A stretch of 64,000 nt of DNA, from positions 46,648-110,647 of the forward strand of contig CAJTQV010000011.1 of NCBI GenBank assembly GCA_910578385.1. Direction: 5' to 3'. Source of the stretch: an uncultured Muribaculaceae bacterium. GTDB taxonomy: Bacteria > Bacteroidota > Bacteroidia > Bacteroidales > Muribaculaceae. Every line of letters begins with the position of its first letter. Within the stretch, counting starts at the first letter, position 1. Shown piece by piece: positions 43,565 through 52,590 of the stretch. The translations under genes and the position numbers were made by a program. Under the pieces are notes generated by a model. It had not been told where the DNA came from and searched no databases. It saw only the letters and a program-made list of their open reading frames with translations.

Positions 43565-46504
43565 TCACTCTCTCATCTCCGACCAGGCCGGGACCGGGAA
43601 AGTATTAGTGGCCGAGGAACCGAACCGCCAGCGGGCGGATTCGGACGTGCCGACATCCCACTTCTCATCGACTCCCTTGTAGAAGGTCGGATTGGTCACG
43701 TCGGCATCTTTCATGAGCCAGATTCCATATGTCCTCAAGTCGTTGGCCGTCTGGTTTCCTGCCGATGGGTAGTAGATTGCATATGTGCAGTCGCTGTAAA
43801 GGCCGTCGAGACGGTCCCAGCTGCACCAGCTGTCGAGCGAGAGCATACGCCAAGCCTTGACGTTGTTTCCGGCTTTGCCGATGAATGGCTGTCCGTTGGC
43901 GGGACCGCCGGCGGTATTGAGACAGTCGCGGATTATGCTGTTGTCCTGGAGACGGCCTACGAGTCCGCCGACATCGCCCGACGCCGCGCTGATTCTACCC
44001 GCATTGATGCACTGGGTGATAAACACGGCATTCTCCTCAAACTCCATGCACGACTTGGTTATCGCGTTCAGACCGCCTGCAATAGAAGCCAGAGAACCTG
44101 CCACCACAAACGGAGCCGCCGCACCCCCAGACAGCACTATGCCGCCAATCGAGGCCGCCGTGCCGACTATAATGCACACGCCGCTCACTACCTGATGGAT
44201 TATCTCGTTGGTCTTGTGTACTTTCTCCAGATAACCGGCACGTTCCTCGCGGGTAAGGTTGATTTTCTCGTTGAAGGCGAGTTCACCGCCGTCGCTCTCG
44301 TAGTAACCGAGCGTCGATTCGAGCTGACCGAGATAGCCGTCGGCGAGTGCCATGCTGTCAAAGCCGCCGCTGGTGTAGGTTGCAGCCGCACGCATCGACT
44401 TCATCTTGGCCTTTATTTCCTCGTTGACCTTGACGCTCTTCTCGTTGAGCGTTGCTTCAAGTTCGGCCACCTCTTCCTCCTCTATCATCTCGTCAACGCC
44501 CATGCCCCAGAGCACTGTGTCAGAAATAAGCAATCCGGCATCGGTGGCAACCTCTGAGAATCGGAGGAAGTTCTTCAGCGTCTTGCTGGCTGCGGCAATC
44601 GGGTGCTCGGTGATGGCGAGCAACGGGCCTACGAAGCCCATAACGACCTCCATCGAGCCGATTACGCATTCGGCTATGTTCATGGCAGTCCATTTGCGCG
44701 GATCGCCGATCTCGCCGACAATTCCCCCCACCGGACCTTTACCTGTGGAACTGATCTCGCCGAAATTGCCGCAGTAGTGTATTATAGTATTGTTTCCGGC
44801 AAGAGCAACGATGCCGCCGAGGTGCGACCCGCTTCCGGTGAGCTTGCCGTAGTTGTGGTTGAGGGCGATTGAACCGAACTGTGTCTTGCCGACAATGCCC
44901 GATACATAGTCCACGCCCGAAACCTCACCGGTGTTGATGGAGTTGTGGGTTACAGCGATGGATGTGCATCCGGCAATTCCGGCCACATATCGGTTTCCGG
45001 TTACCGGGCCGGTGTTGTAGACGGCGTATGTTCCGGCCTGGGCCTCGCCCATGATGCCGCCCACGCAGTCGGTGCCGCTCACCGTTCCCTCGTTCCAGCA
45101 GTAACGCGCAACTACATTGTTGTACATATAAGCCTCGGCATCGCTACCCTTTACGCGGGTACTGCCTACGAGGCCGCCGACACCGGCGTAACCGCTCACC
45201 TGGCCGCTGTTTGACGATGAGGTGAGGGTCGCCATACCCGAGCCTCCGGCAAGACCACCGGCACCGATGCCGCTGTTCTTTGTGTCGGTGCCGTTGTAAC
45301 CGGTAGCGCCCCTGATAATTCCGGCGTTGGAACAGGCTGTGGTATATAGCGAATCGCAAGTGCCGACAAGTCCGCCCGCGCCGGCATATGCCGCAGTGAC
45401 CGGGGAACTGTTGGAACAGTCGCTGAAAGCCACGCATGAATACATTCCGGCACCTCCGGCGAGTCCTCCGGCATTGTACGAGGCGGTTATCTCATTATCT
45501 TCGGAGGAACAGTTCTGGAAATAGGCGCGGGTGTGCATGTCGGCAACCCCTAACAGTCCACCCACTGCCACACTGCCGTCACTACCCGTAATCTCGCAGC
45601 CGCTCACGTGACAGTCGGTCATGGTGACTATGCCACGGTCGTTGCCACCGACAAGCGATGCTCCGACAAGTGTTCCGGTAGCGAAGTTGCCGGATATGGC
45701 GGAATTGGTGAAGCTGACGCCGTCGAAAGCGGCATTGTGCACGTAGCCGAAAAGTCCGACACCCGCCGAGTTCGGACGGTCGATTATCAGTGTCGAGATT
45801 GCCGCGCCATGATAGTGTCCCCGGAATGGCAAAGCACTGCTCGCACCAATCGGCTGCCAGCCGTAACGTCGGTCAACCTCACGCGATGCCTGATACATGT
45901 CTATCTTTCCGGTCTGGCGGAAGTGGGTGTCGGAGGTGATGAGGGCATTCTTCTCCTCGCTGTTAACGGTCTGCGCAAGCTTGATGAGATTGCTGTAAGA
46001 AGTTATCTCGTATGGCTCCTCCTCGGTGCCTTTGCCGGGAAGTCCGATCTCCTCGTCGTATGAATCGAGAACCGCCACATGGCCGTCGGCGATTTCCACT
46101 CGGCTGCCAAGACCGAACTGTGCCACGTCAAACTCACCCTTGAGGTCGGCGAGTGCGGAATTTTCCTCAATGGGATATTCAAGATACATCAACCGGAAAA
46201 CGCCGTCGCAGAGCCCGGTGTCGAGAGTGAGCCGGGAACGGTCGCCCGAACGGCGGTGAATACCGGTGCGGCGTATCAGGGAGCCGTCGGGAGCCATAAG
46301 TACCAATGTGAATTTCTCAGAATGGAATCCGGCTGTCTCCGGGCCGAGCGACATCTCGCGGACATCGCCCACGAACGTATCGCCGGGCAGCTCCGGTTCA
46401 CCGTTGCCCAATGTGTCTTCACGGCACGACGCAAGAAGAAGCGCCAGGGCAAATGCAAGAACGATTTTGTAAGATTTTGTGTAAAGTTTCATGTAGAGTT
46501 TCAT
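43565..46504 (-). CDS. GLUG-repeat lipoprotein with helical hydrophobic insert
   Basis: A lipoprotein of about 979 residues (signal ending LLLASC). GLUG repeats (NAGGLAGGAGM, GVGGLVGSTR, YVSGIVGKTQ) make up residues about 225-595 and resume at the end (DVGGLVGRLQDN). Between them, residues about 600-835 are different: a predicted helical, Lys/Glu-rich segment (EEEEVAELEATLNEKS) followed by a long Gly/Ala-rich hydrophobic stretch (CIIVGTAASIGGIVLSGGAA, then PFVVAGSLASIAGG). This resembles a membrane-inserting hairpin of alpha-pore-forming proteins. Start is the ATG at 46502-46504 (or 46492). It lies just downstream of an activator-type promoter and the AraC regulator. Confidence 0.82.
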   Translation of the reverse strand: MKLYMKLYTKSYKIVLAFALALLLASCREDTLGNGEPELPGDTFVGDVREMSLGPETAGFHSEKFTLVLMAPDGSLIRRTGIHRRSGDRSRLTLDTGLCDGVFRLMYLEYPIEENSALADLKGEFDVAQFGLGSRVEIADGHVAVLDSYDEEIGLPGKGTEEEPYEITSYSNLIKLAQTVNSEEKNALITSDTHFRQTGKIDMYQASREVDRRYGWQPIGASSALPFRGHYHGAAISTLIIDRPNSAGVGLFGYVHNAAFDGVSFTNSAISGNFATGTLVGASLVGGNDRGIVTMTDCHVSGCEITGSDGSVAVGGLLGVADMHTRAYFQNCSSEDNEITASYNAGGLAGGAGMYSCVAFSDCSNSSPVTAAYAGAGGLVGTCDSLYTTACSNAGIIRGATGYNGTDTKNSGIGAGGLAGGSGMATLTSSSNSGQVSGYAGVGGLVGSTRVKGSDAEAYMYNNVVARYCWNEGTVSGTDCVGGIMGEAQAGTYAVYNTGPVTGNRYVAGIAGCTSIAVTHNSINTGEVSGVDYVSGIVGKTQFGSIALNHNYGKLTGSGSHLGGIVALAGNNTIIHYCGNFGEISSTGKGPVGGIVGEIGDPRKWTAMNIAECVIGSMEVVMGFVGPLLAITEHPIAAASKTLKNFLRFSEVATDAGLLISDTVLWGMGVDEMIEEEEVAELEATLNEKSVKVNEEIKAKMKSMRAAATYTSGGFDSMALADGYLGQLESTLGYYESDGGELAFNEKINLTREERAGYLEKVHKTNEIIHQVVSGVCIIVGTAASIGGIVLSGGAAAPFVVAGSLASIAGGLNAITKSCMEFEENAVFITQCINAGRISAASGDVGGLVGRLQDNSIIRDCLNTAGGPANGQPFIGKAGNNVKAWRMLSLDSWCSWDRLDGLYSDCTYAIYYPSAGNQTANDLRTYGIWLMKDADVTNPTFYKGVDEKWDVGTSESARWRFGSSATNTFPVPAWSEMRE

Positions 46505-46523
46505 GAGTTGGGTAATTCCGTCA

Positions 46524-46596
46524 CAAAAATAGCGCGCCTGTGTGTAAGGCGCGCTATTTTTGATGCGACAATTTTGCCGCAGCCATGCGACAATTT
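46524..46596 (-). promoter_or_regulatory. Candidate AraC-dependent promoter and operator
   Basis: Two direct copies of TGCGACAATTT (46564-46574 and 46586-46596) are spaced 22 bp apart, two helical turns, as expected for an AraC dimer. Downstream on the minus strand TATTTTTG (46524-46531) matches the -7 consensus, while no -33 TTG is present, as in activator-dependent promoters. The regulator gene ends 12 nt away. Confidence 0.55.
46525..46561. terminator. Bidirectional terminator after the AraC regulator
   Basis: A 14-bp perfect stem, AAAAATAGCGCGCC with its complement, closes a 9-nt loop. It has A-run and T-run on both sides. It overlaps the proposed -7 element of the GLUG gene. Confidence 0.85.
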
Positions 46597-46608
46597 CATA
46601 TCCTTCTA

Positions 46609-48216
46609 TCAATCAGACTCTTTAGCAGCATGTGCAAGATTTCGGTATTGGGTTGGAGACATATCGAAATGGTCGCGGAAGGCCCGCTGCAGCGTGCGTG
46701 CGGTGCCGAATCCGAGACGTTCGGCAAGTGCTCCGACCGTCTCGGTCGAGTCGCTTTCGAGCACCCGGCGCGCCTCGTCAAGCCGGCATGAATTGATATA
46801 GGCGAGCACTGACATGTCGCGCTCGCTGCGTATGATACGCGCCACTTCTTCGGGAGTCACGCCGAGGTATGCTGCGAGTTCACGTCGGCTCAGAGAGGGG
46901 TCGGTATATGGCCGGTGTGTCATCATGTAACGGTCAAGACGTTCCATGTCGCTTTCCGGTTCCTCAGGTGCACTCTGTGACTGCGACACCACATTGAGCT
47001 GGTCGGCCTCGCGCAGACGCTCCACGAGCAGACGGTTCTTTTTCCGCTCGCGCCGGGCGCTGCGGTAACTCACGGCAAGAAGCACAAGCAGCAGAAGCGA
47101 CACGCCTCCGAATCCCCATTTCATGAAGTTGTCGGCACGGCGTTGCTCGCGGTCAATCTCGCTGCGGTACAGCACCGTCAGGTCATGCAGTCGGCGGTCG
47201 GTCTGCGCCGACATAAGCGAATCGTGCATGGCGACATACCGAGCCGAAGCGGCGGCACTCTCGCGGTGGCGTCCCGCCTCGGAAAGGAGGTGAGCTTTGT
47301 CGCGGAGATCCACGAGATAAAACCAGGGAAAATCCCGGTGGGTGGCGAGCAATGTATCCAGAGCCGCGATTGCGCTGTCATAATCTCCGGCGGCGGCCCG
47401 TGAGTTTGCAAGCACCTCATAATAATGCTCGTATGCCCGCGCCGGAAGATATGGCAGAAGTTGCGCGCCGGCCTCGGAAAGCAACCGCTCGGACTCACTC
47501 AGATTATTGTCGGCAAGGGTACCGGCTGCCTCGAATGCCAGGGCCGTGACGGGAAAATGAGCCGTCGAGTCGCGCCACCCGCGTGACATCTCGCGGCGCA
47601 CTGCGGCGGCATAACCCTGTGCGGCACTCCGCATCGTAGCGGAATCACCTGTAGCACGTGCAGCAATCCACCTCCATTCATCTATACTTGCAAGTGTTGA
47701 GAATTCTTTCAGTCCGGAGGTGGAGTCGGCCATCAGTGAACGTGCGGCACCAAGCTCGGTCAGCGCCCTGTCGGGCTGCGAGAGTTTGTATAGCATCTGA
47801 CCGCGCACCCTGTGGGCTATGGCGCGGGCGAGACGGTTATCCTCCGCTTCGGCTTCCTGCTGCATACGCACGGCGAGAGTGTCGGCCTCGGCAAAACGGC
47901 TCTCGGAGAAAAGCTGGTCGATAAGCACATTGACCGCGGCAAAATAGCACACGTCGCGGCCATCGCGGGCCATACTGTCGACGATAAGAGTAAGTTCCGG
48001 CACAATATCGTCATCGGGAGAGAGATTGCGCAACGCCTGCGCCCTGAGCACGCGCCGCTCCGCGAGGTCCGCACCGCTGCCGGAAGTGGAATCACCACGT
48101 GCGCATGATAAAACAAACCCGGGAAGCATGACGGCCACAACAGCCGCCACGATAACCGTCACAATCCGAAGCACCGAAGAAACAGCATTCCTGACCTCCA
48201 TACAATCTGATAACAT
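46609..48216 (-). CDS. Membrane-bound TPR/AraC-family transcriptional regulator
   Basis: A 535-residue regulator with an N-terminal hydrophobic signal and lipobox-like LSC segment. A periplasmic alpha-helical TPR-like sensor spans about residues 60-350. One transmembrane helix (GGVSLLLLVLLAVSY, about residue 375) is followed by a basic cytoplasmic linker and a C-terminal AraC/XylS DNA-binding domain (about residues 430-530; SRRELAAYLGVTPEEVARII and GFGTARTLQRAFRDHF). Such one-piece regulators are common in Bacteroidetes. The ATG at 48216 is supported by GGGAGAG six nucleotides upstream. Its operator is likely the tandem repeat just past its stop, so the GLUG genes and perhaps the fimbrial genes are candidate targets (inference). 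Confidence 0.85.
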   Translation of the reverse strand: MLSDCMEVRNAVSSVLRIVTVIVAAVVAVMLPGFVLSCARGDSTSGSGADLAERRVLRAQALRNLSPDDDIVPELTLIVDSMARDGRDVCYFAAVNVLIDQLFSESRFAEADTLAVRMQQEAEAEDNRLARAIAHRVRGQMLYKLSQPDRALTELGAARSLMADSTSGLKEFSTLASIDEWRWIAARATGDSATMRSAAQGYAAAVRREMSRGWRDSTAHFPVTALAFEAAGTLADNNLSESERLLSEAGAQLLPYLPARAYEHYYEVLANSRAAAGDYDSAIAALDTLLATHRDFPWFYLVDLRDKAHLLSEAGRHRESAAASARYVAMHDSLMSAQTDRRLHDLTVLYRSEIDREQRRADNFMKWGFGGVSLLLLVLLAVSYRSARRERKKNRLLVERLREADQLNVVSQSQSAPEEPESDMERLDRYMMTHRPYTDPSLSRRELAAYLGVTPEEVARIIRSERDMSVLAYINSCRLDEARRVLESDSTETVGALAERLGFGTARTLQRAFRDHFDMSPTQYRNLAHAAKESD

Positions 48217-48231
48217 AAGCTACTCTCCCAA

Positions 48232-48253
48232 TTAAGAGTCTTTTCATAAAAAA
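48232..48253 (-). repeat. Repeat-element end-like motif in the regulator leader
   Basis: Read on the minus strand, TTTTTTATGAAA-AGACTC-TTA resembles the outer end of the 344-bp element with one or two differences. It lies just downstream of the regulator promoter. Confidence 0.45.
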
Positions 48254-48260
48254 CAGAAAG

Positions 48261-48291
48261 CGAAAGTACAACTTTTTGACCACATATACAA
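48261..48291 (-). promoter_or_regulatory. Promoter of the AraC regulator
   Basis: On the minus strand TTG (48289-48291), a 20-nt spacer and TACTTTCG (48261-48268, one mismatch). The predicted start is about 40 nt before the ATG. Confidence 0.6.
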
Positions 48292-48324
48292 CCCGCGCTG
48301 TCATTTTAACCTACAAAAGTGCTG

Positions 48325-48351
48325 TTGTTACAACTAAAAACGTTATATTTG
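48325..48351 (+). promoter_or_regulatory. Weak promoter of the AAA-ATPase gene
   Basis: TATATTTG (48344-48351) matches the -7 consensus. The nearest TTG (48325-48327) gives only a 16-nt spacer, so the -33 part is poor. Confidence 0.4.
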
Positions 48352-48379
48352 CAGAGACAACCACCAAGCGACGAATCAC

Positions 48380-49570
48380 ATGGCACGACAGCTATATCCT
48401 ATCGGCATACAGACTTTCTCCAAAATCAGGGAGGGAGGGCTGGTGTATGTTGACAAGACAAGCTATATAGCACGGCTTGTCAGTACAGCTCAGTTTGTTT
48501 TCCTGAGTCGTCCGAGAAGATTCGGCAAGTCATTGCTGCTCTCGACAATAAAGGAGCTTTTCTCTGGAAAGCGGGAACTTTTCGACGGGCTGGATATCAC
48601 TCATACGAATTATGCTTGGGAGGAATATCCGGTCCTCCACCTCGATTTTACCGGAAATGACTACAATGACCCTGATGGTCTGTACTCAAACCTCAACGGG
48701 CTTTTTGAAGGTTGGGAAGAGAAGTATGGAATAACCCGCACAGACCGTTCACTCTCTGAACGCTTCAGAGAGATAATCTTACGCGTCTGCGAACAGACCG
48801 GCCGTAAAGCTGTCATTCTCATTGACGAGTATGACAAACCCCTGCTGGAGACTGTGGATAATCCTGAGTTACAGCAGAAGTTCAGGAATACTTTACGCGG
48901 TGTGTACGGCAACCTGAAACGCATGGACCAGTACATACGTTTCGCCATGCTCACCGGCGTGACAAAATTTGGGCATCTGAGCATATTCAGCGATCTCAAC
49001 AACCTCACCGACATATCCATGCGCAAAGAATATGCCGGAATATGCGGCATAACGACCGAGGAGCTTCATAAGTATTTCGAGACAGGAGTCAGTCATTTGG
49101 CCAAGGATAACAATTTGACGCATGAAGAAGTCTTCAGCCGCCTGCAGGAGATGTACGACGGATACCACTTCTCACCTACAAGATTTGTGGATATCTACAA
49201 TCCGTTCAGTATTCTCAATGCCCTTGATTCCGGAGAATTCGGAGACTATTGGTTTCAGACCGGCACACCGACTTTCCTCATAAAAATGATAAAGGAGGGG
49301 AAAATGCCCCTTCAGGAATTGTCTGAACTGAATACCGGCCTGAATGCCTTGACTGACGTATCATTCGATCTTGGCAATTACACGGCGGTACTCTACCAGA
49401 GCGGTTATCTGACCATCAAAAAATACGATACGCGCTTCAACAGTGTCACCTTAGGATTTCCAAACAAAGAGGTGGAACGGGGATTCATGGAACAGTTGTT
49501 ACCCTATTACACCTCACTTTCATCCCCAAAGTCATCATTTGAAATAAGTCAATTTGTCCTTGATGTATAA
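48380..49570 (+). pseudogene. AAA-ATPase-like protein lacking the C-terminal nuclease domain
   Basis: A 396-residue protein of the AAA-ATPase-like family (PF09820 type), usually about 510-540 residues with a C-terminal PD-(D/E)XK (DUF1703) domain. Present: the family start RQLYPIGIQTFSKIREGG, the P-loop-like SRPRRFGKSLLLST (residues 45-58), and Walker-B VILIDEYDKPLL. The frame ends soon after MEQLLPYY, where family members continue into the nuclease. The last residues (SSFEISQFVLDV) look like the join to that domain. The restriction-modification genes begin 100 nt later, so the 3-prime part was probably lost when they inserted. The product may still fold as an ATPase, but it is treated here as broken. 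Confidence 0.72.
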
Positions 49571-49589
49571 TCAGTTACCCAACTGGCTA

Positions 49590-49620
49590 TTGCAAACCTC
49601 AGAATTTATACTTAATTTTG
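49590..49620 (+). promoter_or_regulatory. Promoter of the restriction-modification operon
   Basis: TTG (49590-49592), a 20-nt spacer and TAATTTTG (49613-49620). It lies 50 nt before the endonuclease start. Confidence 0.75.
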
Positions 49621-49670
49621 TATCCTGTCAAAGCAGAAGGAATTGGCTCTATCAGAAAAGAAAATAGAAT

Positions 49671-50405
49671 ATGCACAATTACAATCTCGGTTTCATCTCT
49701 GACGAAGACATATATGCACATGTAAAGACCACCGTCGAGGCATACAGAAGGGAGATAACCCTCAATGAATTCAATGAAAATATCATTGACCCAATCAAGC
49801 TCACCTTCGATGCTAAAGTCTATGGCAAGACAATCCGTCAGGCTATTGCAGACGAGTGTTTCAGACAGATTGACAAATCCAATACAAACCGCATCGGATA
49901 TTTTCATCAGAATATCTTCAAATATGCCGGTAATGGATGGATTGTTCCAAAAGCAGGATTTGATGTGGAAAACGACGAGTTGCACATCTACGTTGAGATG
50001 AAGAACAAACACAATACAATGAACTCTGCATCATCCCAAAAAACTTACATGAAAATGCAAGGGAAACTTTTGGATGATGACGAAGCAACTTGTTATCTGG
50101 TTGAAGTCATAGCCAAACGCTCTCAGGACACCACATGGCGCATATCTCTCGACGGCAAGCCTCGCGAACACAAGAAAATCAGAAGGATGTCCATGGATAA
50201 ATTCTACGCACTCGTTTTCAAGGATGCAACGGCATTTTATAAATTATGCAATGCATTGCCTCAGATAATTGAAGATGTGCTGCAAGATAATCCCGGACTG
50301 GCTCTGCGCAACACAGTCTACGAGGAACTTACCAAGGAGCATACCGACATAATGACCAGCCTGTACCTATTGGCATTTTCAACATACGACGGATTTCAAT
50401 TCTAA
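49671..50405 (+). CDS. Type II restriction endonuclease, Eco47II/Sau96I type (GGNCC)
   Basis: A 244-residue restriction enzyme recognised by its strong likeness to Eco47II-family proteins. The family N-terminus NYNLGFISDEDIY is present, as are NIIDPIKLTFDAKVYGK, NRIGYFHQNIFKYA and YVEMKNKHNTMNSASSQKTY. The last holds a PD-(D/E)XK-like core: Asp98, Glu109 and Lys111. Eco47II and Sau96I cut GGNCC; identical specificity here is inferred from family, not shown. It lies 3 nt before the methyltransferase gene, and the AT-rich codon use contrasts with the neighbouring chromosome, consistent with transfer. Confidence 0.88.
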   Translation: MHNYNLGFISDEDIYAHVKTTVEAYRREITLNEFNENIIDPIKLTFDAKVYGKTIRQAIADECFRQIDKSNTNRIGYFHQNIFKYAGNGWIVPKAGFDVENDELHIYVEMKNKHNTMNSASSQKTYMKMQGKLLDDDEATCYLVEVIAKRSQDTTWRISLDGKPREHKKIRRMSMDKFYALVFKDATAFYKLCNALPQIIEDVLQDNPGLALRNTVYEELTKEHTDIMTSLYLLAFSTYDGFQF

Positions 50406-50408
50406 AGA

Positions 50409-51749
50409 ATGAAGGAAACATCACGCATATCATTGAATAATTTCGCCGACCTGTGCGGAGTGTCAAGAGCAACTGTTGACAAATGGATTGCTAACGGGAA
50501 ATGCCGGCTACATGTTTCGGACGGTACAAAATTTCTCATGGCAAGTGAGTTGACAGCATTCCCTGAAATATCAGGAATGATGGCCTCAACATGGGATGAA
50601 GAAAAATTGATACGACCCACAAGGAGATACACCTCCATCGAATTATTCGCAGGTGGCGGCGGTCTGGCATTGGGAATGCACAAGGCCGGATTCCATCATT
50701 TGCTTCTTAATGAATTTGACAAAGACGCATGCGCCACATTGTCGGCAAACATGCCGGATTGGAATGTTGTAAAGGGAGACATCCATGAAATAGATTTTAT
50801 GCCATACAGGGATAAGGTTGACCTTTTGACAGGAGGCTTTCCTTGTCAGGCTTTTTCATATGCAGGTAAACGTCTTGGATTCGAAGAGACACGTGGAACT
50901 CTCTTCTTCGAACTTGCCCGCGCCGTCAAGGAAGTCCGTCCCAAGGTATTTATGGCAGAGAATGTCAAGGGTTTGCTGGAACATGACGGGGGAAGGACAA
51001 TTGAGACAATCAAGAATGTCATTGACGAACTGGGGTATTCTTTAGTCGAACCGAGAGTGCTCCGTGCCATAATGTATGATGTTCCCCAAAAACGGGAAAG
51101 GTTGATACTTGTGGCTATAAGAAAAGACATCGCGGAAGATGTCGCATTCGAATGGCCATCAGTATGCACTGACATCAGAACCCTGCGTGACGCTTTCTAT
51201 GCCGGAGAACTGTACGATACGGACGTACCGGAAAGCGAGGGACAAAAATATCCTGAAGCCAAACGTCAGGTAATGTCTCTTGTTCCTGAGGGTGGAGACT
51301 GGCGAGACCTGCCTGAGGATGTCGCAAGAGCATATATGAAGGGAAGCTACAATCTGGGAGGCGGGAAAACCGGTATGGCCAGACGTTTGGCCATGGATGA
51401 GGCCAGCCTGACTCTGACATGCGCACCCGCACAGAAACAGACAGAAAGATGTCATCCGATTGAGACACGTCCTTTGACCGTAAGGGAATATGCCAGAATA
51501 CAGACATTCCCCGACAACTGGGAGTTTTGCGGCAATATGGGAGCGAAGTACAAACAGATTGGTAATGCCGTTCCTGTCAATCTCGCGTGGGCATTGGGAC
51601 GTTCTTTGATAAGATTGTTCAACCAGATAAATGAAAAATTCCCGGAGTTATCTTCCGTTGAGCATACAGAAGGCTATATACCGGTAAACAGGTTACACGG
51701 CTTATTTGAAGGATGTGTGTGTGAGGACGGTGAATCATACCCGTCTTGA
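50409..51749 (+). CDS. DNA cytosine-5 methyltransferase with N-terminal helix-turn-helix
   Basis: A 446-residue C5-cytosine methyltransferase protecting the host from the partner endonuclease. Motif I is SIELFAGGGGLALG (residues 76-89). The catalytic Pro-Cys is in GGFPCQAFSYAGKRLG (Cys146). ENVKGLL (from 184) and QKRERLI (motif VIII) follow, and motif X is GNAVPVNLAW. The first 60 residues form a helix-turn-helix of the excisionase/MerR type (FADLCGVSRATVDKWIANGK). In enzymes such as M.Ecl18kI and M.SsoII an N-terminal DNA-binding extension represses its own gene; the same function is proposed here. No separate controller protein gene was found. Confidence 0.9.
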   Translation: MKETSRISLNNFADLCGVSRATVDKWIANGKCRLHVSDGTKFLMASELTAFPEISGMMASTWDEEKLIRPTRRYTSIELFAGGGGLALGMHKAGFHHLLLNEFDKDACATLSANMPDWNVVKGDIHEIDFMPYRDKVDLLTGGFPCQAFSYAGKRLGFEETRGTLFFELARAVKEVRPKVFMAENVKGLLEHDGGRTIETIKNVIDELGYSLVEPRVLRAIMYDVPQKRERLILVAIRKDIAEDVAFEWPSVCTDIRTLRDAFYAGELYDTDVPESEGQKYPEAKRQVMSLVPEGGDWRDLPEDVARAYMKGSYNLGGGKTGMARRLAMDEASLTLTCAPAQKQTERCHPIETRPLTVREYARIQTFPDNWEFCGNMGAKYKQIGNAVPVNLAWALGRSLIRLFNQINEKFPELSSVEHTEGYIPVNRLHGLFEGCVCEDGESYPS

Positions 51750-51830
51750 AACATCGGGGTGGATTCGTAAAAATATCTTAAATGTGGGGGCGCGGGGATA
51801 TGCGGGCGCGGTTGTTTGCGTTTATTTGAT

Positions 51831-51838
51831 TAATTTTG
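51831..51838 (+). promoter_or_regulatory. Probable -7 element of trmD
   Basis: TAATTTTG matches the consensus 41 nt before the trmD start. The upstream TTTG and GTTG are at 12- and 16-nt spacing, so the -33 part is uncertain. Confidence 0.45.
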
Positions 51839-51879
51839 CAGTCTGAACCGCGAGGTTCGTCATGAAACATTGAATCCGC

Positions 51880-52554
51880 ATGAGAATAGATTTGCTTACC
51901 GTTATGCCCGAAATGCTTGAAGCATTCTTCGGCTGCTCAATTCTGAAGCGTGCCCAAGACAAGGGTCTCGCCGAAATTGTCGTGCACAACCTGCGCGACT
52001 ATACCACCAGCCGCCACCGCAAGGTTGACGATTACCCGTTTGGCGGCGAGGCCGGAATGGTGATGCAGATCCAACCCATCGATGCCTGCATATCCAAGCT
52101 GAAGTCCGAACGTGATTATGACGAGGTCATCTTCACTTCGCCCGACGGTGAGACCTTCGATCAGCCTATGGCCAACTCGCTCTCGCTGCTCAACAATGTC
52201 ATAATTCTCTGCGGTCACTACAAAGGCGTGGACTGGAGAGTGCGCGAGCACCTCATAACCAAGGAAATATCAATAGGCGACTATGTGCTCACAGGCGGCG
52301 AGCTGCCCGGTGCGGTTATAGCCGACGCGGTGGTGCGCCTGCTCCCCGGAGTGATCGGTGACGAACAGTCAGCTCTCTCCGACTCGTTCCAGGACGGTCT
52401 TCTCGCTCCGCCGGTCTATTCGCGTCCCGCAGAATACAACGGCTGGCGCGTCCCCGACATCCTCCTCTCCGGCCATGAGGCAAAGATCGCCGAATGGCGC
52501 TACGAACAGGCCCTCGAACGTACCCGCCGCCTCCGCCCCGACCTTCTAAAGTAG
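51880..52554 (+). CDS. trmD: tRNA (guanine37-N1)-methyltransferase
   Basis: A 224-residue SPOUT-family enzyme that methylates G37 of tRNAs reading CNN codons, preventing frameshifts. The family start IDLLTVMPEML is present, as are YPFGGEAGMVMQIQPI, the knot segment LCGHYKGVDWRVREHL and SIGDYVLTGGELPG that binds S-adenosylmethionine, and the C-terminal RPAEYNGWRVPDILLSG. It lies downstream of the restriction-modification genes in the same direction and 36 nt before the MATE gene. The rps16-rimM-rplS neighbours common in other bacteria are absent. Confidence 0.95.
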   Translation: MRIDLLTVMPEMLEAFFGCSILKRAQDKGLAEIVVHNLRDYTTSRHRKVDDYPFGGEAGMVMQIQPIDACISKLKSERDYDEVIFTSPDGETFDQPMANSLSLLNNVIILCGHYKGVDWRVREHLITKEISIGDYVLTGGELPGAVIADAVVRLLPGVIGDEQSALSDSFQDGLLAPPVYSRPAEYNGWRVPDILLSGHEAKIAEWRYEQALERTRRLRPDLLK

Positions 52555-52590
52555 GGACATCATATCAAGAAACGACGAAAGGATTAAGGT

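Noticed and set aside
43352..44557. A 401-codon plus-strand frame across two GLUG genes
   Set aside because: It crosses the gap between two clear minus-strand genes and has no recognisable product.
49571..49670. Separate controller-protein gene for the restriction-modification operon
   Set aside because: The 100-nt gap has a promoter but no open frame of useful length.
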